The notes: a model not told the origin generated them from the sequence alone. A stretch of DNA of 64,000 bases from CAUZIZ01 sp965218775 (GCA_965218775.1 CBDCLS010000006.1:620001-684000); one strand, 5' to 3'. Shown: positions 8,750 to 18,594, numbered from the stretch's first letter. Program-made: numbers and translations.

Positions 8750-9011
8750 TAGGCCGCTTCAGCGGCCTCGCGCGAAGCGCAATAGACCCGGTGTTTACGC
8801 CGGGGTAGGCCGGTCTGCTACCTTTCCTGAGGGCCGTTCACGGTCCTTCTCGAACGGCGGCTTTAGCCATGGTCGACCCGGAGCCTGGCTAAAGCCTGCG
8901 TTCGAGAAGCCCGCTAAAGCAGGCTCCGGAATCTGCTTGCTTGCCCACCCGGCCCTGAAGGACCGGGCTATTACGCTTCGCGCCAGGAGACCGCTGAAGC
9001 GGTCTCCTGGC
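8750..9011. repeat. REP/REPIN-type element without transposase
   Basis: Two inverted arms, each with three stem-loops. Left arm: GGCCGCTTCAGCGGCC (8752-8767), a CCCGG..CCGGG hairpin around 8788-8806, and a GGGCCGTTCACGGTCC hairpin around 8830-8846. Right arm mirrors it and ends in ACCGCTGAAGCGGT. The arms match those around the transposase gene at 28256-28690 in order and spacing, but several stem bases differ while pairing is kept. No ORF lies between the arms. This is likely a non-autonomous derivative mobilised by that transposase. It fills the gap between the genes ending at 9081 and starting at 8618. Confidence 0.75.
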
Positions 9012-9080
9012 AGGAAACTTGACCACTGTGAACCTTCTCTCGACCACGGGATCTTTAGTACCACAAGGTAGTTGCGGTCG

Positions 9081-10538
9081 CTAGGCCATGATCTGCTCGA
9101 TCAGGCGACCTCCCAGGTCGGTGAGACGCTTGAAGCGGCCGGCGTGGTAGTACGTGAGGCGCATGTCGTCCAGGCCCATCAGTCGGAGCATCGTGGCATG
9201 CATATCGTGCGTGTGATAGACGTCTTCAACCGCCTTGATGCCTAGTTCATCCGTGTTACCCACCACCGTGCCCCCCTTGATACCCGCCCCCGCGAACCAC
9301 ATCACCATGGCCTCCTTGTTGTGGTCACGTCCCGGTCCGGTTCTGAAGAAGTCCATGGTGTTGTCGGCGGTGCGCCCGAACTCACCCCCCCAGATGACCA
9401 GGGTCTGGTCCAGCAGCCCCCGCTGCTTCAGATCCCTCAGAAGAGCGGCGATGGGTTGGTCGGTCTCCAGGCCCCGCCTCTTGTGCTCGCCGGCAATGTT
9501 CTCGTGGGAGTCCCATCCGGTGCAGTAGATCTGGACGAACCGCACGCCGCGTTCCACCAGGCGTCGGGCCATCAGGCACTTTTGGCCCATTGGTTGGGTG
9601 ATGCTGTCGTTCAGCCCGTACATTTCCCGGATCTTTTCCGGCTCCGAATTGAGGTCCAGGGTTTCGGGGACCGCGACTTGCATCCGGAAGGCGAGCTCGT
9701 AGTTCTTGATCCGAGCCAACAGGTCGGGATTGGTGGGGTGAGCCTCCCGATGGGAGTCGTTGAGTTGGTTGAGGAGCGTCAGCGCCTTTCTCTGCCGTTT
9801 GCGAGTGACGCCCGGAGGTGGCTGGAGATCAACAATAGGGGGCCCTGACGAGTTCAGCAGCGTCCCCTGGTAGGTGGCCGGCAGGTACCCGCTCGCCCAG
9901 TTGATGGCTCCCCCAAAGATACTCTTCCTGGTATCGGGCAACACCACGAAGGCAGGAAGATTCTGGTTCTCCGTCCCCAGACCATAAACCGTCCAGGCAC
10001 CCATGGAAGGGCTGCCGGGAATCGGAGCTCCGGTGTTCATGAAGAAGGTGGCCGTGGTATGGGCTTCCGAGCTGGTGTGCATCGACCTGACGACGGCGAT
10101 GTCATCGGCACAGTGAGCCGCCAGCTGGGGGAAGATCTCGGAAATCTCCATGCCAGAGTGTCCATGCCTGCCGAACTCGAAAGGACTTCCGACGTAGATG
10201 CGCTTTTCGAAGCTACCGTAGATTCGGGTGATCGGGCGTCCATGCAACTCGGCTAACTTCGGCTTGGGGTCGAAGGTGTCCATCTGCCCGGGGGCACCCT
10301 CCATGAAGAGAAAGATGCAGGACTTGGCTTTGGGGGGAAGATGGGGAGGTTTCGGGGTCAACCGATCCTCAGTGCTGGCAGCCGCAGCCAGGCAAGCGTC
10401 CTGGTAAAGCAGTGAGGAGAGTGCCAGGCTCCCGACTCCTGTGCCGAATCGGTAGAGAAAGTCGCGCCTTCCCAACCCGCCCAGACGCGGATCCAGGGGC
10501 TGTACGTTGCTACAGAATTCAAATTCTCCCTTGGGCAC
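9081..10538 (-). CDS. DUF1501 protein, Tat-exported
   Basis: 485 aa of the DUF1501 family, which has an alkaline-phosphatase/sulfatase-like fold and is abundant in Planctomycetota, Verrucomicrobiota and Acidobacteriota. A twin-arginine signal (GRRDFLYRFGTGVGSLALS) lies at ~23-42. Family landmarks are FLFMEGAPGQMDTFDPKP, GRHGHSGMEISEIFPQLA, TGWDSHEN, IWGGEFGRTADN and GPGRDHNKEAMVMWFAGAGIKGG. The start is GTG at 10538. It lies downstream of a cytochrome c/DUF1549/DUF1553 gene, the usual pairing for this family, with a MITE inserted between them. The biochemical role of the pair is not established. Confidence 0.88.
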   Translation of the reverse strand: MPKGEFEFCSNVQPLDPRLGGLGRRDFLYRFGTGVGSLALSSLLYQDACLAAAASTEDRLTPKPPHLPPKAKSCIFLFMEGAPGQMDTFDPKPKLAELHGRPITRIYGSFEKRIYVGSPFEFGRHGHSGMEISEIFPQLAAHCADDIAVVRSMHTSSEAHTTATFFMNTGAPIPGSPSMGAWTVYGLGTENQNLPAFVVLPDTRKSIFGGAINWASGYLPATYQGTLLNSSGPPIVDLQPPPGVTRKRQRKALTLLNQLNDSHREAHPTNPDLLARIKNYELAFRMQVAVPETLDLNSEPEKIREMYGLNDSITQPMGQKCLMARRLVERGVRFVQIYCTGWDSHENIAGEHKRRGLETDQPIAALLRDLKQRGLLDQTLVIWGGEFGRTADNTMDFFRTGPGRDHNKEAMVMWFAGAGIKGGTVVGNTDELGIKAVEDVYHTHDMHATMLRLMGLDDMRLTYYHAGRFKRLTDLGGRLIEQIMA

Positions 10539-10557
10539 TTACGATTCCCCCTTCGCC

Positions 10558-10720
10558 CTAGTACCCTGTCAACCTAGAAATTGTAGGTTCTGGACGTCCC
10601 TAGCTGCGGATCTCTGTGCGCGTCCGCGACATAGCCCAGCTATGCCTGTGGCCGCGCGCCTTGACCTCGACCACCATTGCTCGTCCATAACCCACAATCT
10701 CTAAGTTGACAAGGTACTAG
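10558..10720. mobile_element. MITE with CTAG termini
   Basis: 163 bp element with ~36 bp terminal inverted repeats: the left end begins CTAGTACCCTGTCAACC and the reverse complement of the right end begins CTAGTACCTTGTCAACT. The arms differ at about six positions. The first 15 bases resemble the ends of the 37294-37573 element (CTAGGAGCCTGTCTGA). No coding capacity. It sits between the DUF1501 gene and its partner gene. Confidence 0.75.
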
Positions 10721-10750
10721 CCTCCGTGATCAACCGACCGCCGAAGGACT

Positions 10751-13259
10751 TCAATCCAAGAAAATAAACTCGTTCATGTTGAGCAAAATGAGGCAGAGAT
10801 CCCCGAGCGGTTTCGGCTCACCCTGCGGCTCATCCGCTACCCTTTTCTCCGCAGCTGTGGCAAAGCTCACCTCTCGTAGGCGCGGGCCCTGCCCTGGGAC
10901 AGACTCACGCAGAAAGGCGAGGCTCTTTTCTTTCTCTGACGGGGATGGAGAACGCTGAAAGGCCAGCCGGAACGCTTTTTCGATCTGCCTTCCAGGATCC
11001 GCTCCCACCTCGGCCACGATTCGGTTCGCCATCTTCTGGCTCTGTTCATGGGAAAACCTGCTGTTGAACAGCGCAAAGACCTGGGGAGTGACCGTGGTGA
11101 CCCCTCGGACCACACAACTCTCATCCATATTGGGCCCGTCGAACACCTTGATCATGGGCAATTGAAAGGACCGGATCTGCAGCAGGTAGATGGTCCGTCG
11201 ATTTCTCTCCTCCTGGGAAGAGGGCTCCCACCAGGTTCCGCCTCGGGCCATCTGTTCATCGTTCGATTCCGGGAAGAAGGGAGGCCCTCCCATGGTCGGA
11301 TTCAATTCACCACTGACGGCCAGGACGCTGTCGCGGATGGCTTCCGACTCGAGCCGGATGGGTTTCCTGACCCACAGGTATCGATTGCCCGGGTCAACCT
11401 TCTCCTGTTCCTCGTAGCGCGGATGCTGCTGTGACTGCCGATAGACGTTCGAGGTGAGGATCAGACGCTGAATCTGCTTGATGCTCCATCCACTTTCCAT
11501 GAATTGCCAGGCCAGCCAGTCGATCAGGTCTCGATGGGCGGTGCCGCCGCCATTGTTGCCGAAATCGCTGGGTGTCGGGACCAGACCCTCGCCAAAATGG
11601 TATTGCCAGATGCGATTGACCATCACCCTGGCTGTCAGTGGGTTTTCCCGGCTGGCGATCCACTTGGCCAGCAACTGCCGGCGGCTACCGGCCAGCCCTT
11701 GCAGATCCACAGGGTCGGAGTGTCCCGTACTGGCGCTGAGGAAGCCAGGCCTCACCTCTTTCCCTCTCAGCTTGTAATTGCCGCCCTTCAGGACATATGT
11801 GGCAATGGTGTGGTGAAGGGGGGAGTCGGACACCAGGTGGGCCTTGGGTTGGTAGTAGTCGGGACTGTTGGGGTTGGCGAACCCCGCTCGCTGTCTTTGG
11901 ATCAGTTTGAGCCGGTCCTTCTCCTCCTGGCTGTAGAGGGTATCTTTGGGAAAGGGTATCTTCCTGAGGTCTTCCCAAGCCCAGTCTTTCAGATCCTGTG
12001 AGGTCCGCATTACCTGGTGTGCCGATTCGCGTTGCTTCAGCTCCTCCTTGAACTTGTTTCCCAGCTCCTTCCGTCGAGAGAGTCGCTCTTCCCATTCTTG
12101 AGCCTTCTTTTTCCACAGCTCAGGCTGCAGGCGCGGCAACTCATACTGGTGGAAAGGCAACTCCTTCAGGGCGACGCTGGTTGGAGAAAAGAAGGCTTCG
12201 AGGCGGTAGTAATCTTCGGTGGGGATGGGCGTGGTCGTGGCAGCGGGCACAGCCCAACGTCAATCCCAGGAAGACCGAGGCCGTGGTATCGACCACGTCG
12301 ACGCTGAAGTCTCGCCGCACCTGTTCGCGCTCGGCTTCCACCTGGACCCATTGGCCCAGGAATCCCAGGCCGAGCTTTCCCTCATCGCCGTAGATACGAA
12401 AGGCGTCGCCGGCGATCTGCTCTTTGACGAAGCGGTCGTACGGACGATCTTGATTGAAGGCACGGATGACGTAATCCCGGTAACGCCACATATGGGGCCG
12501 GGGGTAGTCGATGGCTCCGCCGCGGGTGTCGGAATACCGGACCAGATCCAGCCAATGGCGGCCCCACCGCTCGCCATACCGCAAGTCAGCCAGAAGCCCT
12601 TCCATCTCCTGTGCGTAGGCCTCCGCCGAGGGCTCCTTGAGAAACCGTTCCATTGCTTCCGCTGTGGGAGGTAGGCCGATCAGGCCAAAGTAGAGACGTC
12701 GCAGCAAACCGTGCTTGGACACCGGCGGCGCCGGCTCCAGTCCCTTCTCGTCAAGCCTGGCCAGAACAAAGGCATCGATGGGGTTGTTGACCCATTCCCT
12801 GCGCTTGACCTGAGGAATCTCCGGTTCCACCGCCGGGGTCCAGGGCCAACCCAGCTTCTTGGACTCCGGTTCGGCCTCAGCAACCGTCGCGGTCTCCATT
12901 TCATCAATCCACCCCGCTATTCGATCGATCTGCTCCTCGGACAACGGCTGCCCATTGATGGGCATCCTGGGCTCTCTGGTTCCCCGCAAGCGCTGTATCA
13001 AAGGGCTTTCGCCACTGTTGCCGGGTATGATGGCAGGACCATCCAGAGAGCCCCCTCGGAGGATCGAGACCACGGTTTCGAGGACCAGTCCACTCTGGTG
13101 GGCTTGAGAGTTGTGGCAGCTGGAGCAGTTGAGTTCGAATAGCGGTTTGATGTTTCTTTCGAACTCGACTGGGGCATTTCGCCCAGACGCCTCCAGGGCC
13201 CCCGGCCCTACCGCGAGGATCATGAAGCCGAGAAAAGTTCTAAAGACTTGGCTCTTCAT
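10751..13259 (-). pseudogene. Planctomycete-type cytochrome c / DUF1549 / DUF1553 gene, frameshifted
   Basis: One gene now in two overlapping frames. The 5' frame (13259-12141) has a signal peptide, a PSCyt1 heme motif CSSCHNS near 46, and DUF1549 ending at LGCARCHDH. The 3' frame (stop at 10751) resumes at PIPTEDYYRLEAF and carries DUF1553 (VMVNRIWQYHFGEGLVPTP). Relatives read CHDHKFDPIP at the junction; here Lys-Phe-Asp is missing, consistent with an 8-base deletion near 12235. The full protein would be about 820 aa, a usual length for the family. It precedes the DUF1501 gene. It could be a true pseudogene or an assembly error. Confidence 0.8.
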
Positions 13260-13607
13260 GAGGAAGTTGCCCGAGGAAGAGAATCGAATAGGCTCCGACC
13301 CTATGCCAACCGGTCGCCGATGTCAATTTCAGGTTGGTCCCGCCCCCGGCTGCGAGCCGGATCATTCGAGAAAGAAACTTTTCTGGGTTAACAGAGATCT
13401 TGCGTCACTCCGTGGGGAAGAGTTGTCCGACTCTCTCCCGTCTTCGTCGTCCTCGACGGCCGGAACTTGGGCTCACATCGCTGAGACGTCAAGTCGTTCG
13501 CGGCTCTGTCGGATCGCCGAGGGTTGATGGTGGACGATCGTTTGGAATTTGGTGCTTGTGATTTGGAGCTTGTTTGTATCTTGTACCTTGGGATTTTCGA
13601 AGTTTCA
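13260..13607. other. Intergenic stretch, partial repeat copy
   Basis: No supported gene. Around 13330-13380 it contains a partial copy of the 13608-13764 repeat, recognisable by ATTCGAGAAAGAAACTT preceded by a cgcccccggctgcgagc-like arm. The rest shows no recognisable coding or structural signal. Confidence 0.5.
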
Positions 13608-13764
13608 GATCAGTCTCCCCCCAGCCGGGCTGCCCCATTCGAGAAAGAAACTGACTGAGCCATAGAAGCCTGAAGCGCGAGCGAGGGGTTGGGAATCTGC
13701 GAGATGCGTTGCCAAAAGGCATTCGACCACCCCCTCGCTCGCGCTTCAGGCTTTCATAGTTCTC
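13608..13764. repeat. 157 bp inverted-end repeat, copy A
   Basis: Its core is bounded by a near-perfect inverted repeat (AAGCCTGAAGCGCGAGCGAG at the left, its complement at the right, 13667-13755). A second copy lies at 24972-25130 in opposite orientation, about 90% identical over the core, and homology continues leftward through the motif CATTCGAG[A/G]AAGAAACT to a GATCAGTC boundary. No coding capacity. The two copies bracket an 11 kb glycan-related module. Confidence 0.8.
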
Positions 13765-13827
13765 GCAGCAATCCGTGACCGGGACGTGCGAGGTTCAAAT
13801 GAAGTTTCAGCTTAGCCAGGGCCAGCA

Positions 13828-15531
13828 TCAGGCAAACGTCAGCAATTCGATTCTCCGAACCCTCAGAAGGTTTTTCGAGCCTTGCCCCCGCTTTTTCAAC
13901 TGAATGGATAGCTCGTTGTGACCGGGCCGAAGGTCCTCGATCGAAACCTGGTAGCGTATTGCTTGAAATCGCATATCAAACGGTCTGTCCGGCGGAGAAC
14001 CAATCATTCCGTTGCCGGGGAGAGGGTTGATCTGATAGCCGGCGGTTTGCCAACTGGAGGCCACATCCAGTTCGGCCGGCTCCAAGACTGTATCTCCAAT
14101 GGAGACGGTCAGCCGATCCCCCGGCCGAGAATAGTCCAGGGCAATCCACAACTCGGCCCTCTTCGGCCAGCTCGTCTTGAAGTCGTCGGCCACCGGAACA
14201 CGGAGGATTCTGGCTCTTTCGGCCACACCCAGGTCAAAGGGAACCGGTGCATCATTGTAGACCGTGTTGTAGCGGACATAATCCGCCCCCGGCAAGCGGG
14301 GAGTCGCTTCGAACCGCTGGACCAGGGTGTACTGCTTGTCCTTTTCGCCGAGAACCCTGGGGTCGGCAATTTCGTTCAGCAGGTGCTTGCGCCAGGGTCC
14401 ACACAGATACCAGTTGAAGGTATAGAGACCGTCCGCGCCGTCCCTCCACAAGTTGGCCGCGCTGCCGCGTACCACTTCATCCGGGCTGACCTGGTAGCCA
14501 TTCCCATAACAGTAGAGGCTGGGATAGATCGGCACTCGCCGAGACGTCATGAGCTCTCGAAACTCGCTCAGGGAAGGCAATTCTGTCAGTCCTTGGCCCA
14601 GAATGAGCATGTCGACCAGGTCTTCAGAGATCCACTTGTCGACCTCAAAGCCCCCCTCTTTGCACCACGTCACGCGTTCTGGAATGCGGACGGCAACCTC
14701 GATCGGCCGGCCGCGTCTGGCCGCTTTCTGATTGAGGCTCTTGCGCACGGCCCGCATGAACTGGGTCAGGTACTTTCCGTTCTCACGCTCGGTACCGCGG
14801 CGGAAATAGAGTGTGTGCCGCAGCCAGTCGAGCTCGATGCCGTCAAAATCCCAACGATCGAAAAATTCCTCCACCACTTCAAGTTTCAAGGCCCGAACCC
14901 GTGGGTGCTCGAAGTTCAGCGCGGTCCACCAGTCCAGATCGTCCACCAGCCAATCCGGGTTGATCCTCTTAAAGCTGGGTAACTCCGGATTGGGGAGGGC
15001 TCCCTTCGGGTGCTGTCCATCGTGGATATCGTTCATCCTGAGGGACACGAAGGCACCGAGGCCTCGCCTATGGCACTCCTCCACAATGACCGCGGGGGGA
15101 TTGTGTCCGGCATCCGCCAGGCTCTTGGGATTGAGGTACTGATCTCTAGGATCGACCTCGATGCCCCCGTGCCAGGTTTTGCTTTCGGGAAACTCAAAGC
15201 GATCGGCCTGGCCCGGCCATTCCAGGACTCGGCTCTGATACTCGGCCACGTTGCCGCTTCCGAAACTGAACAGGACCGTGTCGACGGCTGTCTTCTCGAT
15301 GGGAGTGAAGACGAGTGAAGTGAATTGCTCGCGAGTAAGGGGACCGTACGAATGAGGCAAAGCCGCGCGACCCCAGCAGTGGATCATGGAACCGTCCCAG
15401 TTGAACAGGAGCCGGCGCTTTTTGCCTGGGGGCGTCCCTGATTTTCGGCCCAGCGTGGCAGACATCGTATGGGTCAGTCCACCTGTCCCTGCAACGATGA
15501 AGCCGCGTCTGGAAATGGGTTTCATCTGCAT
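13828..15531 (-). CDS. Secreted TIM-barrel glycoside hydrolase-like protein (family 10 GH-like)
   Basis: 567 aa. A Tat-like signal (SRRGFIVAGTGGLTH) is followed by a barrel with LLFNWDGSMIH, GAFVSLRMNDIHD, DFDGIELDWLRH and DGLYTFNWYLCGPW, the strand-end motifs of the putative glycosidase families grouped as GHL10 or 'family 10 glycosylhydrolase'. The Asp/Glu in DGIELDW are the best catalytic candidates. A beta-sandwich domain forms the last ~150 residues. It is a paralogue of the gene at 18730-20406. A purine-rich GGGAGAA precedes the start. Substrate unknown; exported polysaccharide hydrolase is inference. Confidence 0.75.
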   Translation of the reverse strand: MQMKPISRRGFIVAGTGGLTHTMSATLGRKSGTPPGKKRRLLFNWDGSMIHCWGRAALPHSYGPLTREQFTSLVFTPIEKTAVDTVLFSFGSGNVAEYQSRVLEWPGQADRFEFPESKTWHGGIEVDPRDQYLNPKSLADAGHNPPAVIVEECHRRGLGAFVSLRMNDIHDGQHPKGALPNPELPSFKRINPDWLVDDLDWWTALNFEHPRVRALKLEVVEEFFDRWDFDGIELDWLRHTLYFRRGTERENGKYLTQFMRAVRKSLNQKAARRGRPIEVAVRIPERVTWCKEGGFEVDKWISEDLVDMLILGQGLTELPSLSEFRELMTSRRVPIYPSLYCYGNGYQVSPDEVVRGSAANLWRDGADGLYTFNWYLCGPWRKHLLNEIADPRVLGEKDKQYTLVQRFEATPRLPGADYVRYNTVYNDAPVPFDLGVAERARILRVPVADDFKTSWPKRAELWIALDYSRPGDRLTVSIGDTVLEPAELDVASSWQTAGYQINPLPGNGMIGSPPDRPFDMRFQAIRYQVSIEDLRPGHNELSIQLKKRGQGSKNLLRVRRIELLTFA

Positions 15532-15906
15532 TTTCTGTTTCTCCCGCCGCCGTCTCGGCTGACTGATCGGCTTCGAGCATTTATTTTAGTGCGAGCACTC
15601 ATTGTAGTGTCGAGAGATTGTATCAAGACGGCACGTCGGCGCTGTACTTTTCTGGAACCGGAGGTGTGCCAGCGCTATGACATCGATGGGGTGGAGCTGG
15701 ACTTCATCCGCCACCAGGATTGGCCTGAGCATCGGCGGGCAGAAATGAATCCCAGGGTCCCGCACCCTCATTCGAGGAAAGATGAACGTGGGAATCGTTG
15801 ACGTAAAGCTGGAGGGTGTGATGGAGTATGAGCAATCACCACCCAGAGTAAGGGGTACTGTTCCTGCGGCCATAATTCGAGGAATCTCGAATGCAAAGGA
15901 GATCGC
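15532..15906. other. Intergenic region with relic of a third family-10 glycosidase-like gene
   Basis: Bases 15666-15715 (+ strand) match 19692-19741 (- strand) exactly over 50 bp, encoding CQRYDIDGVELDFIRH of the glycosidase-like gene at 18730. Sequence on either side is unrelated, so this is a relic or recombination tract. The remainder up to 15906 is the 5' region of the next gene, with AAGGAG at 15896-15901 as its ribosome binding site. No complete gene is supported. Confidence 0.7.
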
Positions 15907-17172
15907 ATGATTTCGAATCATAGGTTCTTACCGATCCTGTGTGTGGCGACCTCGTGCCTGAGCTGGACAACCAGCTCTGGACCAGGCGTCGACGATCATC
16001 GGGTCGAGTTGAAGATCGACAACAAGTCGATTGTTGCCCCCGCCGGCAGCGTCACACGGGGCATGATGAGCATGGTACGGCATCTCGACGGCACCATCTT
16101 CCTCAACGCCCAGGCCAGATCGCCGAAGCTCTACAAGAGCAGCGACAAGGGGGAGGCGTGGAGCGCCATTCCGGTGAAGCTCACCTCCCCCCATCAGGTG
16201 GTCCAGGGTTTGGGAGTGAACCGGAAGGGTCGGCTGTTTCTGGTCCACCAGACGGCGGGCGATCACCCACCCAACGTAGCCAAGAAACTCTACGGTCAGG
16301 ACCTGTTCCTCTCCTACTCGGACGACAGCGGTCAGACCTGGAAGACGTCCTCAACCGACTTTGGGAGAATCCCTCCTGCTATCCCCAACATGCAGTTCCA
16401 CGAAGATGGGGTTCGCACGTTTATCGAGCAGCCTGACGCGACGCTGATGTTTACCACTACGATCGTTCCTTCGCCTGCTTATGCGAAGAAGTATGGCGCC
16501 TTCAAAGGACCCTACCGCCGTCCGAATTACTCGTATAAAGGGACGCCCCTGGACTTTTTCAGCGACGTGCTCATTCGCAGTTATGACGGAGGCGAAACCT
16601 GGGGCGATCCCTCGCGCGTCTACCCCCAACTCAATCCTCACGAATCCGCTCTGGCTATCGATCCGCTTGACGGCAACCACCTCCTGCTGATGTCTCGGAT
16701 TCAGTCGGCTCCCGGGTGGCATACCAAGGAGGAGCAGGAGGAGTTGATGAGGAAAACCGGCAACCCGCAGCCCCACTACAAGCAGGCGGCCTTGTTCGAA
16801 TCGAACGATGGGGGGCGAACCTTCCACATGCCGGACGGCGGTTTCGGCGACTGGTACGGCCATCGGGGCACGATCAACTGGTTCCAGAGCAACGTGGTGG
16901 TGGCGACCCACCAATGGGGCGGCAGGGGTGATACCAGGAAGGTAGCCCGGATAAGTCTCGACGGTGGCAAGCACTGGGTGGATGGCACCAAATCAGGTAC
17001 CCTGTTGATGTCCAAATCGACCAAGTTCGTTCTGGATCCGAAAACCTCCTTTTCCGCCCCCACAGTGGAGCTGTCCAAGGATCACTTCATGTCGACGGTA
17101 TGGCGCTATGTTGGTAACCAGGGGGAGATCGTGGGGGTGTTCTGGCACCTGGAGCGTCGCGGCGCGAATTAG
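15907..17172 (+). CDS. Secreted Asp-box (sialidase-like) protein
   Basis: 421 aa. AAGGAG lies five bases before the ATG. A signal peptide (FLPILCVATSCLSWTTS) precedes a propeller with Asp-box type repeats: SSDKGEAW, SDDSGQTW, SYDGGETWGDPSRV, SNDGGRTF, SLDGGKHW. It shares MSMVRHLDGTIFLNAQ, GQDLFLSYSDDSG and the FWHLE ending with the proteins at 5714, 34920 and 41211. No clear sialidase Arg triad, so the activity is unknown. It diverges from the glycosidase-like gene at 13828-15531. Confidence 0.8.
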   Translation: MISNHRFLPILCVATSCLSWTTSSGPGVDDHRVELKIDNKSIVAPAGSVTRGMMSMVRHLDGTIFLNAQARSPKLYKSSDKGEAWSAIPVKLTSPHQVVQGLGVNRKGRLFLVHQTAGDHPPNVAKKLYGQDLFLSYSDDSGQTWKTSSTDFGRIPPAIPNMQFHEDGVRTFIEQPDATLMFTTTIVPSPAYAKKYGAFKGPYRRPNYSYKGTPLDFFSDVLIRSYDGGETWGDPSRVYPQLNPHESALAIDPLDGNHLLLMSRIQSAPGWHTKEEQEELMRKTGNPQPHYKQAALFESNDGGRTFHMPDGGFGDWYGHRGTINWFQSNVVVATHQWGGRGDTRKVARISLDGGKHWVDGTKSGTLLMSKSTKFVLDPKTSFSAPTVELSKDHFMSTVWRYVGNQGEIVGVFWHLERRGAN

Positions 17173-17189
17173 GTGCCAACGTTCCGGGT

Positions 17190-17990
17190 CCCCGCTTACC
17201 TCCAGTACACTGCTCTACGCGGAACCTGGGTACCTCCTGTTCGCGCAGCAGCAGAATTTGATGGTTCAGCCATTCGATGTGTCAGCCTACCAGCTTCAAG
17301 GTCAGGCCGTTGGGGTGGTCCAGCAACTCATGACCACTTGGTGGCAGAGCGATTTCTCAGTTTCAGAGAATGGGAGCTTGGTTTACCGCCGGAGCACTAG
17401 CAGCCAAAGCGGCCTGGTTTGGTTTAGCCGTACAGGAAAACGGCTCGGCACCATTGGCAAAGTCGACGATTACGTCCAGATAGTGCTGTCACCTGATGAA
17501 ACCCGTCTGGCAATGCAGCTCGGAGGCGATATCTGGATGGTCGAGCTCGCCCGCGATGCCTTCTCCCGAGTAACCCTTGATCCAGCCGTGGAAACGGATC
17601 CACTTTGGTCTCCGGACGGCCGCCAACTCCGCCGAGTCGGGCAGGTGGGACGTCTACGTCGCCTCTTTTCCGGAGTTTGGCGACAAACAACTCGTTTCGG
17701 TTTCCGGCGGCGTTCAAGCGCTGTGGAGGGAGGACGGGCAAGAACTCTTCTACTTGAGTCTGGACGGACAGCTGATGGCCACGGAGATAGAGCTCGGTTC
17801 CCCGTTGGAGATTGGCACCCCACGGCCTCTGTTCCCTACGAAAGTCGATGTGCATCCTATGTTGGATCAGTACTGCGTCAGCGGGGATGGACAACGTTTT
17901 CTCGTCCTCGAATCCTCCGAGGTCGCAAACGACATCACTGTCGTCCTCAACTGGTTCGAAGAACTCAAGCGCCTGGTCCCAACGGAGTGA
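17190..17990 (+). pseudogene. WD40/TolB-like propeller fragment of a kinase-type protein
   Basis: C-terminal part of the propeller that follows Ser/Thr kinase domains in Acidobacteriota. One frame carries LLYAEPGYLLFAQQQNLMV ... VDDYVQIVLSPDETRLA ... WSPDGRQ to about 17630; the continuation is in another frame (FPEFGDKQLVSVSGGVQAL ... YCVSGDGQRFLVLES ... VVLNWFEELKRL, stop at 17990). Kinase domain and start are absent. Compare the intact gene at 25322, which ends in a similar VVENWYEEF. It directly follows the Asp-box gene, with no promoter or start of its own. Confidence 0.75.
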
Positions 17991-18084
17991 CCAGACCTCC
18001 GTACGGTGGGGAGAATGTCCCCATCTATCATAGATACGCCATCCTCTGAGATTACCTCTGACGATTCGGAGGGCGCATTCGGAG

Positions 18085-18196
18085 ATCTAGCTTCTTCGAG
18101 AAACCTCGATCCCAGACCGGGACATTTGATCTCGTAGTATCGGGCTGCGTCGTTCAGTTCACGCTCGGCAAGCGGATTGAACGAGACTCGGTCCAT
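18085..18196 (-). pseudogene. ParE/RelE-type toxin, N-terminal fragment
   Basis: Starts at the ATG at 18196, directly after the antitoxin stop, and encodes VSFNPLAERELNDAARYYE followed by GLGSRFLEE, the N-terminal pattern of ParE/RelE superfamily toxins. After about 37 residues similarity stops and the frame runs into antisense of the kinase-propeller relic. The toxin would normally be ~95-100 aa, so it is truncated and probably inactive. Confidence 0.65.
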
Positions 18197-18421
18197 TCAC
18201 TTCAGGCGCGCGTGGGCGTCTCTCAGAACTTGAGAGGAGGGTCGAGCCGTCTCCGGCCTAGCATCCATGTCAGCGTCCCGCCGTGCGGCCTCGGCCGCCC
18301 ATACGTCATCGTTCTCGCTGGCCGAGAGTTCATCCAAACTCTCGAGAAGCTTTCCCGCAAGGCGGGCCCTCGCCTTTGGATTCAATCTGAGGGCTTCAGC
18401 CTCTATTTCTTCGATGCCCAT
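18197..18421 (-). CDS. Antitoxin of addiction-module type (TIGR02574-like)
   Basis: 74 aa, highly charged. The pattern IEAEALRLNPKARARLAGKLLESLDEL ... WAAEAARRDADMDA ... VLRDAHARLK is typical of putative addiction-module antitoxins (Unstab_antitox family), which bind and neutralise a ParE/RelE-type toxin. The stop abuts the toxin ATG with no gap, as in intact operons. The toxin is truncated, so this antitoxin is an orphan here. Whether it is still expressed cannot be told. Confidence 0.75.
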   Translation of the reverse strand: MGIEEIEAEALRLNPKARARLAGKLLESLDELSASENDDVWAAEAARRDADMDARPETARPSSQVLRDAHARLK

Positions 18422-18594
18422 ATACCTATTCTACACGAATCGAACCCAGGTGCTTCGTACCTTAAGGTCTTGCAGAATCCTCAGGATTCCCTGTCAATCC
18501 GTCTTGTGGCGGTCCGCTTTCCGGTACTAGCTGTCAGGGCCACTTTAGGCTCTTTGCCGGAGGCGACAAGGCGATTGTAAAACGTTCGGGACAT

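Noticed and set aside
8900..9010. Possible tRNA-like stem-loops in the REP element
   Set aside because: No anticodon arm or conserved T-loop; the hairpins match the transposon arms instead.
13540..13600. TTTGG-rich tract suggesting a microsatellite or CRISPR-like repeat
   Set aside because: Units are irregular and there are no spaced direct repeats.
15780..15870. Arginase-like motif (GTVPLTLGGDCS) on the minus strand
   Set aside because: Only about ten residues resemble ureohydrolases, with no other family motif around; likely coincidence opposite the leader region.
15782..15910. 42-codon ORF overlapping the start of the 15907 gene (ATGA)
   Set aside because: The overlap would fit a coupled leader peptide, but there is no ribosome binding site and its composition is unremarkable; the 5' region is already a patchwork.
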